Source: Oligoflexia bacterium (GTDB lineage Bacteria > Bdellovibrionota > UBA1018 > CAIMNF01). From it: a DNA stretch of 16,874 nt. The stretch is from assembly GCA_903842755.1 (NCBI GenBank), contig CAIMNF010000389.1, positions 1 to 16,874 on the forward strand, given 5' to 3'. Below the pieces are notes generated by a model. The model made no database searches and was not told the origin of the DNA. It saw only the letters and a list, made by a program, of their open reading frames with translations. Below, in pieces: positions 1 through 7,392 of this stretch (positions are counted from its first letter, which is position 1; every line of letters begins with the position of its first letter). Both the position numbers and the translations under genes were made by a program.

Positions 1-38
1 ACTTGGTAGGAAAGGGAAAGATTTTTCACTTCGTACAT
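1..38 (-). CDS. ABC transporter ATP-binding protein, N-terminal fragment (partial)
   Basis: Reading leftward from an ATG at 38-36, the twelve complete codons give MYEVKNLSLSYQ. This is the usual opening of an ABC transporter nucleotide-binding subunit: a first beta strand of the I-x-V-K-N-L-S-x-S-Y type followed by the aromatic A-loop residue. An AGAGGG Shine-Dalgarno-like sequence lies about 10 bases before the ATG, inside the end of the adaptor gene, whose stop is only 3 bases away. The gene is therefore the next member of the minus-strand operon. With a HlyD/MacA-type adaptor and a TolC-like channel just upstream, a MacB-like or separate-subunit ABC exporter is the natural reading. Walker motifs lie outside the window, so the family call rests on a short N-terminus plus context. 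Confidence 0.55.
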   Translation of the reverse strand, partial: MYEVKNLSLSYQ

Positions 39-41
39 GAA

Positions 42-926
42 TTACGATCCCTCTTTCAGCAGGCTCAAAAAATCGGTCTGTCTGATTTTCTCGCCCTCGG
101 AAAGACCGTGCGTGATTTCTGCCGCCTCTTCATTTTGCAACCCGAGCGTCACTTCTTTTTTTACGCCTTGCTCGGTGATCACAAAGTACTGCTCCCCCTC
201 TTTTTGAATGTACTCATGATTGAGCATCAACACGTGGGGCCGCTGATTTGCAATGATGTCCACAATGACCGACATTCCCGGCTCTAACTGTGCGTCCGGA
301 TCGGTGACTTCGATCAAAACCGGAAACTCCACCCGAGATCGATCCCAATCCCGCTGCTCCCGTGATGCAAGTGAAATATGCTGAATTTTCCCGTGATACG
401 TTCTATTCAAAATCGCCGAAGCCTTTACGATTCCCTCTTGACCTTCCTTAAGCTTTCCAATTTCAAGCTCGGGCGAATTGGCATCCACAAACATTCTTGA
501 TAAGTCGTCAATTCGCACCAGCCCATTTGCTCGCGAGTTCGTTTGTTCAACGTACTCACCCTCGGTTTTTAGCACTTGAACCACGGTGCCCGAAAAGGGC
601 GCCCGCATTGGATAAATTTCCTCCACACTTCCTTTAAGGGATTGCGCAAGACTCACAATCGGATCGCCCTCCTTCACGTGTTGCCCGATTTGCACAAAAA
701 TTTTCCGAACATACCCATTATAAGGAGCAGTGATCACGGTCTTTCGGTTGGGATTCACAGAACCAGCGATCGTGACCTTCTGAACTAAGTCCCCTCGCGT
801 AACCGTCCCGTAGTTAGCAGAATGGGCTGAATTCGACTTAAAGTGAAAAATTAATCCTACGCCCAATACTCCGATGCCAAAAATTAAAACCCGAATGATC
901 CAGGATCGATTACTCCATTTTTTCAT
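42..926 (-). CDS. HlyD/MacA-type periplasmic adaptor (membrane fusion protein)
   Basis: A 294-residue periplasmic adaptor that would bridge an inner-membrane transporter and an outer-membrane channel. A single N-terminal membrane anchor lies at about residues 11-28 after a basic start. The two lipoyl (barrel-sandwich) halves are visible at about 66-95 (APYNGYVRKI, GxxVKEGDP) and 107-130 (MRAPFSGTVVQV, EGEYVEQ). They are followed by a beta-barrel region (about 145-225, ending LEPGMSVIVDI) and a membrane-proximal part with GLSEGEKI near the end. Unusually, the halves are joined by only about ten residues, so the long helical hairpin of MacA or HlyD is absent. The gene overlaps the end of the TolC-like gene by 17 bases and has an AAGGGA ribosome-binding sequence 5 bases before ATG. 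The presumed ABC ATPase follows at once. The transported compound is inferred from context to be the polyene product or its lipid conjugate. Confidence 0.85.
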   Translation of the reverse strand: MKKWSNRSWIIRVLIFGIGVLGVGLIFHFKSNSAHSANYGTVTRGDLVQKVTIAGSVNPNRKTVITAPYNGYVRKIFVQIGQHVKEGDPIVSLAQSLKGSVEEIYPMRAPFSGTVVQVLKTEGEYVEQTNSRANGLVRIDDLSRMFVDANSPELEIGKLKEGQEGIVKASAILNRTYHGKIQHISLASREQRDWDRSRVEFPVLIEVTDPDAQLEPGMSVIVDIIANQRPHVLMLNHEYIQKEGEQYFVITEQGVKKEVTLGLQNEEAAEITHGLSEGEKIRQTDFLSLLKEGS

Positions 927-2268
927 AAAGAGTCCCTTCGTAATAGTGGTACTGCGCTAAGCTGGTGAGTGCATCGAAGTAAGAGGTGTGAAATGAAACT
1001 TTTGCGCCAAGCAAATCACTTAAGCTCGTCATCAAATCTAAGTACGTGACTTTACCCTCGCGGTATTGAACTTCTAAATTTTGATTACTCTCCTCTTCCA
1101 TTTCTAAAAGTTCTTGACTCAATTTAAAACTGTCCTTGATGCGTACCAGTCCATTCATGAGCTCCGAAACTTTTTCTTTCACGTCGAGTAAATTTTGATT
1201 CAAGGTGTTTCGTTGTACCTCTCGGGTGAGTTCGGCCACTTGAACCGAGCGCTTCAGGGTCCCCCAATCCCAAATATTATACTGAAGCGTCAGCAACCCA
1301 TTCCAAGACAATTGGTTTCCTGCGGTAAAACTTTCTCCCGAATTAATGTAATTTTGATTGGAATACAAGAGTCCTGAAGTAACGTTCAACTGAGGCCAAT
1401 AGTTTCGTTCCGCAAGCTTTACCGAGGCGGCATTCACTTCGTCTTGAAGCGCGGAAATTTTATAATCATAAAATTGAGCGAGATTTGGCGCTTGAGTGGG
1501 GAAAGAAATTGCATTTTTAAGGTGAGGGTCTGACTCAATGGCAAGAAACTGAGGCCCCACGGAAACGTCTACACTTGCTGAGTCTTGCACATACCCCATT
1601 AAGTTCACCAATTGAGCCGCAGCATTTTTTTGAGCGGCTTCCGCGCTGATCGAATCAATTTCAGCCCGATGTTGCTGCGTCTTAAACCTTAAAAAGTCAC
1701 TCCGTGTTTTAAACCCTTGCTGATATTGGCTGGACATCACCCGGAACTGTTTTTCTAAAATGGCTTGTTGTTGCCTTCGAACTTCTACCAAGCGCGTTGC
1801 TAACGAATATTGATAAAATTGCGAAACGATATTCAAAACGAGTTGATCTCGCGTCTTTTGAACATTCACCTCTGCAATGACTTGGTTTAATTCAGCGACT
1901 TTTTTTTTGGTCCACGATACTCCATTATCATAAAGGGTCTCGTTTATTCCTAACGACAACGAACTGGTCCAGGGTGCGGTTGGATTATTACTCAGCAGCG
2001 TATTGCTCCCGCTTGCTGTGGCTACCGGAATATTATTTTGAACCCCGTTTACGGTTGTAAAATCAACCGACGGCAATAATTTTGAAAATGCACTTTTTGA
2101 AACTAAATCGGAAATTTTTTGATTACTTCGGGCACTGGCTAAGGTCGGAGAATGTTCTAATGCGTAGTGAAGCGTTTCTTTTAGTGTAAAAGGGGCTTCC
2201 GCGTAGGACGATTGTAGACCCACCAATAGACTTAAAAAAAACAAACCAAAAGGACAGTTTTTTTGCAC
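910..2268 (-). CDS. TolC-like outer-membrane efflux protein
   Basis: A 452-residue member of the outer-membrane efflux protein (TolC/OprM) family that would form the trimeric exit duct of a tripartite pump. A signal peptide is visible at residues 1-23 (hydrophobic stretch, then SSYAEA). Two repeats typical of the family follow. The first begins FTLKETLHYALEHSPTLASARSN; the second begins near the middle and includes the LTLQYNIWDWGTLKRSV strand motif characteristic of TolC-family strands. Long polar helices rich in Gln and Glu lie between them. It starts with GTG, supported by a strong GGAGGGG ribosome-binding sequence, and sits one base after the stop of the upstream fusion gene. The following adaptor gene overlaps its end. 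The coding strand carries a run of nine A at 1908-1900 (Lys-Lys-Lys codons), which might be prone to slippage. A role in exporting the locus product is inferred. Confidence 0.9.
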   Translation of the reverse strand: MQKNCPFGLFFLSLLVGLQSSYAEAPFTLKETLHYALEHSPTLASARSNQKISDLVSKSAFSKLLPSVDFTTVNGVQNNIPVATASGSNTLLSNNPTAPWTSSLSLGINETLYDNGVSWTKKKVAELNQVIAEVNVQKTRDQLVLNIVSQFYQYSLATRLVEVRRQQQAILEKQFRVMSSQYQQGFKTRSDFLRFKTQQHRAEIDSISAEAAQKNAAAQLVNLMGYVQDSASVDVSVGPQFLAIESDPHLKNAISFPTQAPNLAQFYDYKISALQDEVNAASVKLAERNYWPQLNVTSGLLYSNQNYINSGESFTAGNQLSWNGLLTLQYNIWDWGTLKRSVQVAELTREVQRNTLNQNLLDVKEKVSELMNGLVRIKDSFKLSQELLEMEEESNQNLEVQYREGKVTYLDLMTSLSDLLGAKVSFHTSYFDALTSLAQYHYYEGTLYEKME

Positions 2269-2269
2269 T

Positions 2270-4270
2270 TCACCCCTCCAAATCTTCCAGTAAAAAATGC
2301 CGTGCTTTTCCTTCAGAGATCCCCTCCGGCGGTTGCGGCACCGTACTCCAATAAGGAAAAAAATTAAACCATTGATCTGGAAAACGGTTTAGATGTTTTT
2401 CGACCGTATTCGAAAATTCGACTAACAGCTGATACCCCTCCAGAAGCTTTGCTGAGGAAGACCGGGTCTCAAACTTTAGTTCTTTCGGCGATTCGGCAAT
2501 AAACTGATAAGTAGACTCCCCTTGTTTAAAACCAAAAGTAAAAATCACCGGAACCTTACAGATGCCCGCAATGCGGAAGGGGGCGCTATCCATTGGTGCT
2601 AATTTTCCCAAAAAAGGAACGAGTTCAAAGTGATTCCCCACTGGACGATCCACCAAAAACCCGACCGGAATTCCTTGAGTCAAAAGATCACGGACGCTCA
2701 ATACTGGCTGGGCGGGACGGTCGTTCTTTCCGAGTGGCAAGGGCTTTGCGTTTGAGGATTCGTTCTGCTCCTGAATTTGATTAAAATGAAGACCTTCGGC
2801 TTGATATTGAACCGTCATAAAACGCCCCTCATAGCCGTGTTTTCCTAACGATCGGGAAGCTAAGTCCCAGTTTCCAAGATGCCCGCCCACCATGATGATG
2901 CCTTGATGATTTTGCATGGGATTCAAAAAATGCTGGGCTCCGCTGGACTCTATTTTAAAACATCGCTCAGAGTGAAAGCTCTGATAAAGGCGATCCAAGA
3001 GAATTTTTCCGAATTTTAGAAACTGGTTTAACACCAGCAATTGCCGAATCACTGCATTCGATCGAGGCGATCGGATTTTCCAATATTCCTGCATAGCCCT
3101 TCGGCCCTGGGGTGCGAAAAAGTAAAAATAAGGAACAATAAAATAAAGGCAAAAATAGGCGGCTTTTAGTCCTAGATGGCGGGTCACGGCCTTTAAAAAC
3201 CCATTCCCCAATCGCCCTCCCCGAGTTCTCCCATTCCATGCTGCCGACTTAGCCCTTTTCTTAGCATTTTTCAAAATTCCATAAGAGATTAATCCAACAA
3301 GGACACCTAGCACCGCACCCATGATTACAGTGCCCAGCGCCCACCCCACGCCGAGATACTTTCCGAGCTCCAAGGCTGCGGGGATCAATATTGCGGGCAT
3401 TGGACCAAAGGAAATTTGGGTGCCCACACAAAGCCAAATAAAATTGAGCCTTAGCAAGAAGCTTAATCCGGCAGCAATTAACGTGTGAAAACCCACAAAA
3501 GGCGTACACCCAATAAAAACGCCCACCCCAATCGCGAGCGAAGCCAAACCCGCCGAGTGATTCGATTTAAAGAGCGATAAGATCACCAAAATTGAATTCA
3601 GCATTGAAATTCGAACATTGTCCCAAAACTTATTAAAATGGCTGACGCGATGTTGGGGCGGGGGGTAGTAAACATCAATTTCCACATCGCGGATCGTGAC
3701 CCCCTTCCACATGAGCCTAATGAGCACTTCGATTTCAAAATCAAAATGCTGCGTCCAAAATTTTAAATTTTGGACATGAAATAGGGGGTAAATTCGAAAT
3801 CCACTTTGTGAATCAGATACGGATTTCCGCGTTTCGTAATTGACCCAAAAATTAGAGAACCGTTTTCCGAATCGACTGACCTTTGGTACCGCTTCACCGG
3901 TCATTTTTCGATTTCCTAAAATGACGTCCCAGGGGTGTTCCCGTACGGCCGCGATCATTTTCTCGATTTCCCCCACCAAGTGTTGCCCATCACCATCGAG
4001 CGTAAATAAATGGGTAAATGCTTTTTGAACGGCAAAATCAAACGCTGTTTGAATTGCTTTTCCCTTGCCCTGATTTCGTTCATGCCGAAGTACGGTTAGT
4101 CTTGCGTTCTTTAACAGGTCGTCACTTAAAAGACTTTGGACGGGGCGATCACTTCCGTCATCAACGACGACGATCGGAAATCGAGTTTTCAGGAGGAGTT
4201 CTTCGATCAGAACCCGGATGGTTTTCGGATTGTTATAGGTGGGTACACATAAGCACATCCGTATGATCAT
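2270..4270 (-). CDS. Fusion: family 2 glycosyltransferase + DUF2062 + LpxL-type acyltransferase
   Basis: A 666-residue three-part protein. Residues 1-220 are a GT-A fold family 2 glycosyltransferase with VVVDDGS at 34-40, LDGDGQH at 91-97 (metal-binding DxD region) and SDSQSGFRIYP at 152-162, resembling dolichol-phosphate-mannose synthase-like enzymes. Residues about 235-340 are a hydrophobic DUF2062 segment (GVFIGCTPFVGFHTL) with two or three membrane spans. Residues about 370-645 are a lipid A biosynthesis (LpxL/HtrB) acyltransferase-like domain with HLGNWD at 464-469 (HxxxxD catalytic motif) and FLVDRP at 539-543. One protein could thus transfer a sugar and an acyl group, and in this setting could attach the polyene acyl chain to a lipid or sugar-lipid head group at the inner membrane. 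Related glycosyltransferase and acyltransferase modules occur in aryl polyene loci. Its start overlaps the plsC-like stop by ATGA; a second possible start is Met5. Confidence 0.88.
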   Translation of the reverse strand: MIIRMCLCVPTYNNPKTIRVLIEELLLKTRFPIVVVDDGSDRPVQSLLSDDLLKNARLTVLRHERNQGKGKAIQTAFDFAVQKAFTHLFTLDGDGQHLVGEIEKMIAAVREHPWDVILGNRKMTGEAVPKVSRFGKRFSNFWVNYETRKSVSDSQSGFRIYPLFHVQNLKFWTQHFDFEIEVLIRLMWKGVTIRDVEIDVYYPPPQHRVSHFNKFWDNVRISMLNSILVILSLFKSNHSAGLASLAIGVGVFIGCTPFVGFHTLIAAGLSFLLRLNFIWLCVGTQISFGPMPAILIPAALELGKYLGVGWALGTVIMGAVLGVLVGLISYGILKNAKKRAKSAAWNGRTRGGRLGNGFLKAVTRHLGLKAAYFCLYFIVPYFYFFAPQGRRAMQEYWKIRSPRSNAVIRQLLVLNQFLKFGKILLDRLYQSFHSERCFKIESSGAQHFLNPMQNHQGIIMVGGHLGNWDLASRSLGKHGYEGRFMTVQYQAEGLHFNQIQEQNESSNAKPLPLGKNDRPAQPVLSVRDLLTQGIPVGFLVDRPVGNHFELVPFLGKLAPMDSAPFRIAGICKVPVIFTFGFKQGESTYQFIAESPKELKFETRSSSAKLLEGYQLLVEFSNTVEKHLNRFPDQWFNFFPYWSTVPQPPEGISEGKARHFLLEDLEG
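2273..2279 (-). promoter_or_regulatory. Strong ribosome-binding site fixing a GTG start
   Basis: GGAGGGG on the minus strand sits four bases before the GTG at 2268-2266 and overlaps the last codons of the upstream fusion gene, whose TGA stop falls between this site and the GTG. No ATG near this position gives a signal peptide, so the site supports the GTG as the start of the TolC-like gene and suggests translational coupling to the upstream gene. Confidence 0.7.
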
Positions 4271-5082
4271 TGTATTTTAGCCCTATATGCTTCGTTCATG
4301 GACTTCCATACGGCGTCTCTTAATTCGGCGCTTGACTCAAACTGGCTTGCACAAATCTTTGGCAGTGAAAACGCTTGGATGAGGTGGTTTGAGACGATCC
4401 CCCACTTGCCTTTGGGCCAAACTTGATCCGTACCTTTGAGCACGACCGGAATGATCTCGGCCTGAATTTGAAGCGCCATCTGAAAAGGCAATATCGAAAA
4501 GGGCTGAATTCCGTCAAACCCGGGCTGGCATCGAGTCATTTCCGGAAAGATCAGAACATTTTGGCCTTCAAGTGCGCGAAGCTTCAGCTCTTCCATTGCC
4601 CGCTGAAGAGATGTGACCATGCCCCTTTTGGCGGGAATTTGCCGAGTTATCCGCATCATTCCCCCAAGAAAAGGGATAAAGAATAGGCTTTTCCGTGCAA
4701 GCATGCGCACCCCCGGGATGGTCGCCAAAAATAAAAATGCGTCTAGATGCGAACGATGATTAGAGAGGATGATCTGAGGCTTGCGAGACGAAGACTTAGG
4801 CTCGATAGCGATGGACAAGCGCGCCTGATACCAAGTCTGAAGATTCATAAGTAAGGAAGTCCCCCGGTGAAGCACAAATTCAGTCCAGACATTACATACG
4901 GGAAAAATAAAACCTAAAAGAAATAACGGAACCATCACTCCGTATCCAAGCAACGCGCCAAAAACCAAGAGCGTAACCCCAAAGGAAACCGTCCAAAGAT
5001 TTGTCCTTGGACCCAATGAGCCAGCCCCCTCCACTTGGGGCGCAAAAGCCTGATTTAATTTGGTTTTGACTTGATTTCCCAT
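4267..5082 (-). CDS. PlsC-like 1-acyl-glycerol-3-phosphate acyltransferase family protein
   Basis: A 271-residue membrane-bound acyltransferase of the PlsC/LPLAT family, which moves an acyl group from acyl-ACP or acyl-CoA to a glycerolipid-type acceptor. Hydrophobic spans lie at about 33-64. The catalytic NHxxxxD motif is NHRSHLD at 108-114 and the IIPVVLKG block is at 210-217. The acceptor-binding motif reads FPEMTR at 179-184 where most members have FPEGTR, so a glycine is replaced by methionine. It is the first gene of the minus-strand operon, separated by only 28 bases from the divergent polyketide operon, and its stop overlaps the start of the glycosyltransferase fusion. By context it may use the polyene thioester as acyl donor and so anchor the pigment in a membrane lipid. 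A housekeeping lysophosphatidate acyltransferase is less likely but not excluded. Confidence 0.87.
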   Translation of the reverse strand: MGNQVKTKLNQAFAPQVEGAGSLGPRTNLWTVSFGVTLLVFGALLGYGVMVPLFLLGFIFPVCNVWTEFVLHRGTSLLMNLQTWYQARLSIAIEPKSSSRKPQIILSNHRSHLDAFLFLATIPGVRMLARKSLFFIPFLGGMMRITRQIPAKRGMVTSLQRAMEELKLRALEGQNVLIFPEMTRCQPGFDGIQPFSILPFQMALQIQAEIIPVVLKGTDQVWPKGKWGIVSNHLIQAFSLPKICASQFESSAELRDAVWKSMNEAYRAKIQ

Positions 5083-5094
5083 TAACGATAGATT
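5066..5094 (+). promoter_or_regulatory. Sigma70-type promoter for the polyketide operon
   Basis: TTGACT at 5066-5071 (5 of 6 matches to the -35 consensus) and TAGATT at 5089-5094 (4 of 6 to the -10) are separated by exactly 17 bases. Transcription would start near 5101, about ten bases before the ATG at 5111, leaving almost no leader and no room for a classical ribosome-binding site. The -35 lies inside the first codons of the divergent plsC-like gene. Confidence 0.5.
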
Positions 5095-5100
5095 CTAGCA
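5092..5100 (-). promoter_or_regulatory. Extended -10 promoter for the acyltransferase/export operon
   Basis: The minus strand reads TGCTAGAAT, an extended -10 (TGn) followed by TAGAAT with 5 of 6 consensus bases. No convincing -35 is seen at 16-18 bases. Transcription would begin near 5085, about three bases before the ATG at 5082-5080. The element overlaps the -10 of the opposing promoter at 5092-5094, so the two could not be occupied at the same time. Confidence 0.35.
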
Positions 5101-5110
5101 CAGACCAAAT

Positions 5111-5872
5111 ATGAATACACCCCCGACCTCCCCTCAGCCGCATCGCGGATTAGGCCTTGCTTTGGTTACCGGAAGTTCTTCTGGCATTGGTCGCGCAATT
5201 GCCGTGCGCTTAGCTCGCGACGGTTTTAAGGTTATGGTTCACTATCACCAAAACGCAAAAGGCGCCGAAGAGACTCTGGCTTTAATTCGTGACCTAGAGG
5301 GCGCTCTGCCCCCGGAGTCTTTACAATTCGATGTCCGAAATCCCGAAGAAATAGAGAAAGCGTTAGAACCGTACAAAGACATTTCCATTTTAATCAATAA
5401 CTCAGGCATTCACAAAGACAACTTAACTGGTTTAATGTCCAACAGTGCCTTTGACGAGGTCATCAAAACAAACCTTTATGGACCGTTCTACTTGATGCGT
5501 TGGTGTGTGCGCCAAATGATGAGACATCGGCGCGGATGCATTGTTAATGTTTCATCCCTTGCCGGGCAAACCGGCAACCCAGGACAAATTAACTATTCGG
5601 CAAGCAAAGCAGCACTGATTGCGATGACCAAAACACTGAGTTTTGAGGTCGGTTCACGCGGAATTCGAGTCAACGCGGTCGCTCCCGGACTCATTGAAAC
5701 GGAAATGACAGAAAGCATTCCTCAGGTCGCAGAAATGGTGAAGCGCATTCCCTTGCAACGAATGGGAACAGCCCAAGAAGTGGCCGGTGCAGTTTCCTTT
5801 TTGTGTTCTAAAGATGCGTCCTACATCACAGGGCACACCCTAAGTGTCAATGGCGGCATGTTTCCGTCATGA
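5111..5872 (+). CDS. FabG-like 3-oxoacyl-ACP reductase (short-chain dehydrogenase)
   Basis: A 253-residue classical short-chain dehydrogenase that should reduce the beta-keto group of the growing carrier-protein-bound chain with NADPH. The cofactor loop TGSSSGIG is at 20-27, NNSG (usually NNAG) at 96-99, and the catalytic tetrad is Asn121, Ser149, Tyr162 and Lys166 (YSASK). The C-terminus ends SYITGHTLSVNGGMF, typical of FabG. The length is normal. It is the first gene of the plus-strand operon, and its stop overlaps the next start by ATGA. No ribosome-binding sequence precedes the ATG. The predicted transcript start is only about ten bases upstream. In aryl polyene systems the same role is filled by the ApeQ ketoreductase; assignment to that role rests on context, since FabG of fatty acid synthesis has the same motifs. 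Confidence 0.92.
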   Translation: MNTPPTSPQPHRGLGLALVTGSSSGIGRAIAVRLARDGFKVMVHYHQNAKGAEETLALIRDLEGALPPESLQFDVRNPEEIEKALEPYKDISILINNSGIHKDNLTGLMSNSAFDEVIKTNLYGPFYLMRWCVRQMMRHRRGCIVNVSSLAGQTGNPGQINYSASKAALIAMTKTLSFEVGSRGIRVNAVAPGLIETEMTESIPQVAEMVKRIPLQRMGTAQEVAGAVSFLCSKDASYITGHTLSVNGGMFPS

Positions 5873-7392
5873 GTGGATCTTCGCGTTTTGATGTAGTGAT
5901 CATCGGATCAGGGATGGCCTCGTTGACCTCGGCGGCACTCCTTTCCAAAAAAGGTTTTTCTGTTTGTGTCTTAGAGCAATATTCTAAAGTTGGAGGATAC
6001 CTTCACTGCTTTAGCCGTTTCGGCCACCGCTTTGATACGGGAGCACACTATACGGGCGCAATGGGGCCAGGCCAACCCTTTCATACACTTCTCCGTTATT
6101 TAGAGGCGTACGACGAATCGCTTTTTGTTCCTCTGGACCCGGAAGGTTTTGATGTTTTTCGTTTTCCGGATTTCGAGTTTCAATTGCCAAAGGGCTATGA
6201 AAAAACAATCGAGCGTCTTACGAAATTTTTTCCTTCCGAACGCGAGGCAATCCGAACTTACTTTGAGCGGGTCAAAGCGGTGGTCAAATTGTTTCCAACT
6301 TACGAGTTTACGGACGATGCCTTAGATCCCGTTCAGTTAATCGCTGCCACAGAAACGTCTCTTGCGACCGTGGTTGAAAAGTTAACTCAAAGCAGATCTT
6401 TACGCGCGATTCTTTATAGCCATTGTACACTACACGGAGTGATGCCGCAGGAGATTTCATTTGGATTACATGCAATTATGGTGGATTCCTTGATCCGAGG
6501 GCCTTATGGATTTGCCAAGGGAGGTGACGCTTTAGCCCAAAAAATGGTCGCGGTGATTCAAAAAAACGGGGGCACCGTATTGACTAAAAAGAAAGTCACC
6601 CGAATCGAAACCATGAATAAAATTGCCCAAGCTGTCCACACCGATTCTGGCGATCGTTATGAAGCGAAGTGGATCGTTTCCGGCTGCCATCCCAAAGCCA
6701 CTTTTAGAATGGTCGATGACCCTGGCATTTTTAGCCCAGCATTCCGACAGCGCCTCCACACACTCAAGGAAACGATCGGAATTTTTGGAATCTATGCAAC
6801 CCATCAAGCCCCACCTCAATTTGATCGCCTAAAAAATTACTATTATTTTGAAAGTGCTGAGCCTGAAAAAATGCTTGATCTTAACCGCAAAAGCGACGCT
6901 AAACCTGGTCTTGCTTTTATCTGTCCCTCTGAACGAATTGCAAAATCAACGGGCACGCAAACACTGCCCATCAGTATTCATGCAGCTTGCTCTGTAGAAT
7001 GGTATAAACCATGGATAGGGACCGCGTGGAATAAACGCCCGCACGAATATCACGCCGCAAAGAACGCTTACGCAAATCAAATTTTTGATTTTTTGGACCA
7101 GTTCCACCCACAACTCAAAACCCGGATTGACCATTTCGAAACTTCGACACCGCTTTCGAATTTGTATTTTAATGGATCAGAAGAGGGCTCGGCCTACGGG
7201 ATTTACCATTCCATTCAAAACACTGGCGCGCGTGCCTTGGGTCCACGAACGCATATTCCTAACTTACTCATTACCGGTCAAAACACGCTTTTTCCAGGAA
7301 TTTTAGGGGCAGCAGTTTCAGCGCTTCGCTCTGCGGGACACATCTGTGGAATAAAGCCCATCTTGAAAGAATTAAAGGAACTTGCACAATGA
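5869..7392 (+). CDS. FAD-dependent oxidoreductase, RetSat/CrtI-like
   Basis: A 507-residue flavoprotein of the phytoene desaturase / retinol saturase superfamily. The N-terminal dinucleotide-binding fold reads VVIIGSGMASLTSAALLSKKG (about 9-29) with an acidic residue at Glu36. FDTGAHYTG at 55-63 is close to the FDxGxHYxG block of retinol 13,14-saturases. The C-terminal FAD-contacting block is LLITGQNTLFPGILGAAVSALRSAG near residue 470. Members reduce, desaturate or isomerise conjugated double bonds, so in this operon it could adjust saturation or geometry of the polyene. This is inference, as such an enzyme is not part of the minimal aryl polyene machinery reconstituted from Escherichia coli or Xenorhabdus. 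ATGA overlaps at both ends couple it to the ketoreductase and the ketosynthase. Carotenoid synthesis is unlikely because no phytoene synthase is nearby. Confidence 0.85.
   Translation: MSGSSRFDVVIIGSGMASLTSAALLSKKGFSVCVLEQYSKVGGYLHCFSRFGHRFDTGAHYTGAMGPGQPFHTLLRYLEAYDESLFVPLDPEGFDVFRFPDFEFQLPKGYEKTIERLTKFFPSEREAIRTYFERVKAVVKLFPTYEFTDDALDPVQLIAATETSLATVVEKLTQSRSLRAILYSHCTLHGVMPQEISFGLHAIMVDSLIRGPYGFAKGGDALAQKMVAVIQKNGGTVLTKKKVTRIETMNKIAQAVHTDSGDRYEAKWIVSGCHPKATFRMVDDPGIFSPAFRQRLHTLKETIGIFGIYATHQAPPQFDRLKNYYYFESAEPEKMLDLNRKSDAKPGLAFICPSERIAKSTGTQTLPISIHAACSVEWYKPWIGTAWNKRPHEYHAAKNAYANQIFDFLDQFHPQLKTRIDHFETSTPLSNLYFNGSEEGSAYGIYHSIQNTGARALGPRTHIPNLLITGQNTLFPGILGAAVSALRSAGHICGIKPILKELKELAQ

Noticed and set aside
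3..287. Plus-strand open frame of 94 codons
   Set aside because: Opposite strand of the adaptor gene, with no recognisable motif; the minus-strand frame has clear lipoyl and barrel motifs.
2967..3239. Minus-strand open frame within the glycosyltransferase-acyltransferase fusion, which could hint at a frameshift
   Set aside because: The main frame is continuous with correctly spaced domain motifs, and the alternative frame translates to no known domain.
5869..7392. Carotenoid biosynthesis (phytoene desaturase) locus
   Set aside because: No phytoene synthase, cyclase or prenyl transferase gene is present; neighbours are ketosynthase, ketoreductase and carrier protein genes.
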